A stretch of 64,000 nucleotides of DNA, from assembly GCA_020205615.1 (NCBI GenBank), contig CM035153.1:96500792-96564791 (forward strand), read 5' to 3'. Below the pieces are notes generated by a model. That model ran no database searches, was not told where the DNA came from, and worked only from the letters and a program-made list of their open reading frames with translations. The stretch comes from Panax quinquefolius (Eukaryota > Streptophyta > Magnoliopsida > Apiales > Araliaceae). Position 1 is the stretch's first letter; each line of letters opens with the position of its first letter. This document shows, in pieces, positions 61,301-64,000 of this stretch. Position numbers and translations under genes: made by a program.

Positions 61301-62245
61301 TCAAACAAGACTCGAGTTAAGAACGAAGTAGAAATTATACCTTCTCGAGCTTTAACCTTGATATCTCACTAATTGATTTGGTAATGCTTAGCAACTAAGA
61401 ATTCTTTACTCAGATTTCTCCAACACTCTTATCACTATAACAGATTGTCGTGGTGGCTTGTATTTAAAGAGAAAAGCATGGACTAGACACTTGCTTTACC
61501 TGATGTTGGGATTCAATGGTGCAATAAAGCGAACAATGGTTACTTAAGGAGTTGTTTAACCACTCCATACTAGCCACTTAGCTAGCCCCTGCATACAGGA
61601 TTAGCGACTTGAAAGTTTGTGTAAAGAGAGTTTAAAAGCATTGTTCCTTGTACTTGGTGACCCTTAATTTGGGACAAGAGAATAGATCTCGAGACATAGA
61701 TAAGGGCTAGTCGGTTCAGCCCATCGCCCCACGCCACATTTTATTAAACCAACACCTTGTACCATCGGTTAACTATTATGTTGGGTTCCGAATTGGATTT
61801 TAAATAACCCAAGTTTATTGGGCTAACTCAAAAGTCCACCAATTAATTTATTGGGCTAGACTCCCAATTTATTATTTGGATTATAACATGTAAATACTTA
61901 ATTATTATGGCAGCAATTTAATTAATTTAATTCAATTGAGTTACTCACCTCATGCCATGTAAGCATTTATAAAATAAATAATCACAGGCTCTATTTATAA
62001 ATATTAATATTAAATCATAACATTTACGGGTATTATAGCGGGGGCCTTGTATTGGTAGAGATCACTAAGCAGGTGTGAGTCAGCAAACCCTAGTCATATT
62101 GTAATCCTTGTTATTGAGAGAAGCAATAAAAGGTTGGGACATTGTCTTGTAAACTGTGTTGGCTTATGTGTGTTGCTTAAATTATAGACTGTGCTTGTGT
62201 GTGATTGTTGCTGACTGATTTGGGCGAACGGATCAGTGCATCACA
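58369..62245 (+). repeat. 3' LTR of the Reina-like element, split
   Basis: 58,369-59,367 plus 62,043-62,245, about 1.2 kb without the insertion, ending near GATCAGTGCATCACA. Open frames at 58,509-59,266 on either strand have no recognisable content. Confidence 0.7.
59368..62037 (-). mobile_element. solo gypsy LTR, reverse, 2,670 bp, TSD GCGGG
   Basis: It starts TGTGACGCCCCCAAAAATTCGG and ends TTTACGGGTATTATA (reverse of an LTR start, TGTGATACCCG with changes). Duplication GCGGG lies at 59,363-59,367 and 62,038-62,042. Reverse-order LTR blocks GAGCAACGAAGTTTGCCCAAG (59,707) and GGGGAACTTGCC (60,374) are present. A minus-strand TATA-like TTTAAATA sits at 61,461-61,468. A GTCAAGAAGACA motif repeats at 60,900-60,970. 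Confidence 0.9.
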
Positions 62246-63251
62246 GGTACGGCATTTGACGCATAAAAATTAGTGTCAATTTGTAGACCCTGTGACACTA
62301 GCTAAGGTTGATTATGTCACTAAAAGTCTTAAAATTGATATTTAGAACCTCGCATTAGCTTGATTTGTCCAAATATTGCATTGTTTTCTTAAAATTGGCT
62401 TAGAAATACTCTTTTTTAAGTCAAATATAGTGTTCGCAAATTCATTGCAACTGATGAAACTTTTAGAATCAATTTAGACTTGTATGTTTCCAAAAGAGAG
62501 ACAAGTCAATAGCTTCAACCCTATCTTGATTTCAGACGGTGTCTCTCATATATTTGAAATTGTTATTAGATAGCTTCAAGAGTTAATACTTCTTCCAATA
62601 TTTATGACAAGCCCTTGTTTACAATTTTCACTTATCCATAGATAGCTAATCTAGAGTTTTGACTCCTCACTTTGGAGTGTTGACACATGCAGTCATATTT
62701 CAAATTTTACTGTTTCTATACGGTAAACTTGTAATGGTTTCATACGAAATGTTTTTCCAAAATATTTCACACATACTTTTTGAGTTATCCTAGTCATATC
62801 TTAATGACCGAAGTTTCGAAGACTTCATTCTTGTTTAAATTTCATCAATCCATGTTAGAGCTAAGAGAGAGAGAAACTAAATTCTATTTTTGCCTTTACA
62901 TAGGTTTTTATTATACCTTTCAAAACGAAGTATATATTGTAGAGACTCGGATAGTGTAAATCATGGTAGATTTGTGGCTTTTCACTTGTGGAGGTAATGA
63001 TGCCACCACAAGGAAAAAGATTGACTAATGGAGATTACATCTCAAGGACATACTTGGGAAGTTAATGCAAGTATGGATGACCTTTGACTCCGACTACACC
63101 CCTATTAGTAACCACTATAAATGAAGTGTTATTCCTTGCTTAGTCTCTCAAGTGCTTTAAATGACCTCAGATTTTCTTGTGATATATTGTAGCTTAGCTT
63201 TTTATGCTTGATTCATTAGTTGCTAAATAATTATTGCATCTTCCTTGATTT
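62246..63251. other. unassigned sequence right of the Reina-like element
   Basis: About 1 kb, AT-rich, with no recognisable coding or terminal structures. Possibly the intron preceding the candidate exon at 63,683. Confidence 0.4.
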
Positions 63252-63262
63252 GCTTCAAGCAA

Positions 63263-63597
63263 TGTTCTAAAAATCTCTGCCTAGGTCCAATTAATCCCCG
63301 CCTAGGCGATCCTTTACCGCCTCGATTTGGCTAGGCGCCTAGGCTTCCTATTATGAGCTCTACAATACTTTAAATAAATATTTTAAGCCTTAAAAGATTA
63401 TTTTTTTGGGGTAATTTTTCAAGTAAAATTTTTAAAAATTACATTTACTATAACTTCTATATAGTATAACAAATATGTATAACAGAAAAACAAAAAAAAT
63501 AAGACCGCCTAAAAAACGTCTACTCCGCCAAGGAAATTGCCTAGGCGGCCTAGGCACTAAGTGCTCCCTCCGCCGCCTAGCGACTTTTAAAACACTA
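63263..63597. mobile_element. MITE rich in GCCTAGGCGG, TSD GCTTCAAGCAA
   Basis: 335 bp with imperfect inverted ends (TGTTCTAAAAATC; reverse of right end TAGTGTTTTAAAAGTC), many CCTAGGC palindromes, and an 11-bp flank GCTTCAAGCAA at 63,252-63,262 and 63,598-63,608. A 9-11-bp duplication suggests a MULE-derived MITE. Confidence 0.75.
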
Positions 63598-63682
63598 GCT
63601 TCAAGCAATTATTTAGTTGCCTTTTGACTCTACGACCTAGTTGAACTTATTTTTAATTTGTTATTATACTGATACTTGGCAG

Positions 63683-63802
63683 GCAAATGAGTCTACGTAT
63701 CCTTTTCCAGAACCCTTTCCCCGTAAAGTTAGAACACAGATCCTTATAGATAATAATGTAGCCATTGGATTTAGAGCTGCATCATCTGTCCTAAGCATAT
63801 GA
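63683..63802 (+). CDS. possible terminal exon of an unknown gene
   Basis: After an acceptor-like TTATTATACTGATACTTGGCAG a 39-codon frame runs to TGA 63,800-63,802: ANESTYPFPEPFPRKV, then RTQILIDNNVAIGF and RAASSVLSI. Base composition is less AT-rich and residue use more protein-like than the surroundings. I do not recognise the family. It is on the strand opposite PYD1. It could equally be a chance frame. Confidence 0.28.
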   Translation, partial: ANESTYPFPEPFPRKVRTQILIDNNVAIGFRAASSVLSI

Positions 63803-64000
63803 AAAACAGATTACAAAGATCGTTGCCACTTAATCATTGCTAGAGTTTCCCTCAGTAGAGGAAATGCAGCAATTCTGTGAACATGACACTGAAGGTAAAA
63901 TCCTACTAGAATCGTAAACAAAAGATAAATTTTACATTGGACTGGAGGGCAATGGCAAACATAGATGACTTTCCCAAGTTCATTGACTATAATCAGTTTC
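63803..64000. other. right end of window, unassigned
   Basis: No confident feature. A short frame from ATG 63,952 (MANIDDFPKFIDYNQF) is open to the window edge but is too short to judge. Confidence 0.3.

Larger units (their letters stand above)
54887..62245 (+). mobile_element. Reina-like chromodomain gypsy element, deleted and interrupted
   Basis: Partial 5' LTR (54,887-55,181), a foreign LTR fragment and TA run, then gag end, protease, RT, integrase C-terminus with chromodomain, PPT and a 3' LTR split by a solo LTR. The LTR start TGTTAGCCCCTTAGTGGG is identical at 54,887 and 58,369. RNase H and the integrase core are absent. A TSD could not be paired (CTACC left, GGTAC right), so the outer ends are provisional. 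Confidence 0.8.

Noticed and set aside
1..64000. CRISPR-like arrays, tRNA and rRNA genes
   Set aside because: The regular repeats are tandem satellites without unique spacers, and no cloverleaf or rRNA core was recognised.

Overview
This is nuclear DNA from a flowering plant, almost certainly a eudicot. It is AT-rich. It holds one recognisable host gene with canonical GT-AG introns, surrounded and invaded by plant LTR retrotransposons (Tekay/Del-like, Reina-like and Ogre/Tat-like Ty3/gypsy, plus Ty1/copia) and small DNA transposons (hAT, Pack-MULE, MULE-type MITEs). No rRNA, tRNA, CRISPR or bacterial feature was seen. Family names rest on motif recognition by eye; no database search was run.

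Layout. 1-9,355: rearranged Tekay-like gypsy element A (LTR, an extra ORF before gag, broken gag-pol, a duplicated protease/RT block, part of a second LTR), then a deletion derivative of a related element with its 3' LTR. 9,356-16,510: Ty1/copia element 1, 5'-truncated, with an extra ORF between pol and the 3' LTR. 16,515-19,620: minus-strand relative of A (B), only LTR plus leader. 19,645-30,966: 3' end of an Ogre/Tat-like element (97-bp tandem repeats, PPT, LTR with 33-bp repeats), split by complete copia element 2 (20,795-29,516, 5-bp TSD GAAGA). 30,967-37,906: reverse gypsy LTR and a 2.76-kb solo LTR with TSD GTTTT. 37,979-38,422: inverted-repeat element between TA microsatellites.

38,718-52,672 (minus strand): the last six exons of PYD1 (dihydropyrimidine dehydrogenase, NADP+, plastid uracil/thymine catabolism), 333 residues ending at the natural stop. 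One intron is 11.9 kb because it holds a nest: a reverse solo LTR (TSD TTAAC), interrupted by a forward solo LTR (TSD GAGTA/GAGTG) that itself holds a hAT element (TSD TGGATAAG), and by a Pack-MULE (TSD CCCAAATTA) carrying a captured receptor-kinase fragment. Without them the intron would be about 1.6 kb. The 5' exons of PYD1 are not visible.

52,673-64,000: probable upstream PYD1 intron or flank, with a relic LTR, a MULE-type MITE, a Reina-like chromodomain gypsy element whose 3' LTR is split by another solo LTR (TSD GCGGG), a second MITE and one possible exon of an unknown plus-strand gene. The retroelement ORFs all carry stops, frameshifts or deletions, so none looks autonomous. The most interesting unexplained structures are two sets of hairpins in the leader of copia element 2 with conserved loops and covarying stems, and an ORF before gag shared by gypsy copies A and B.
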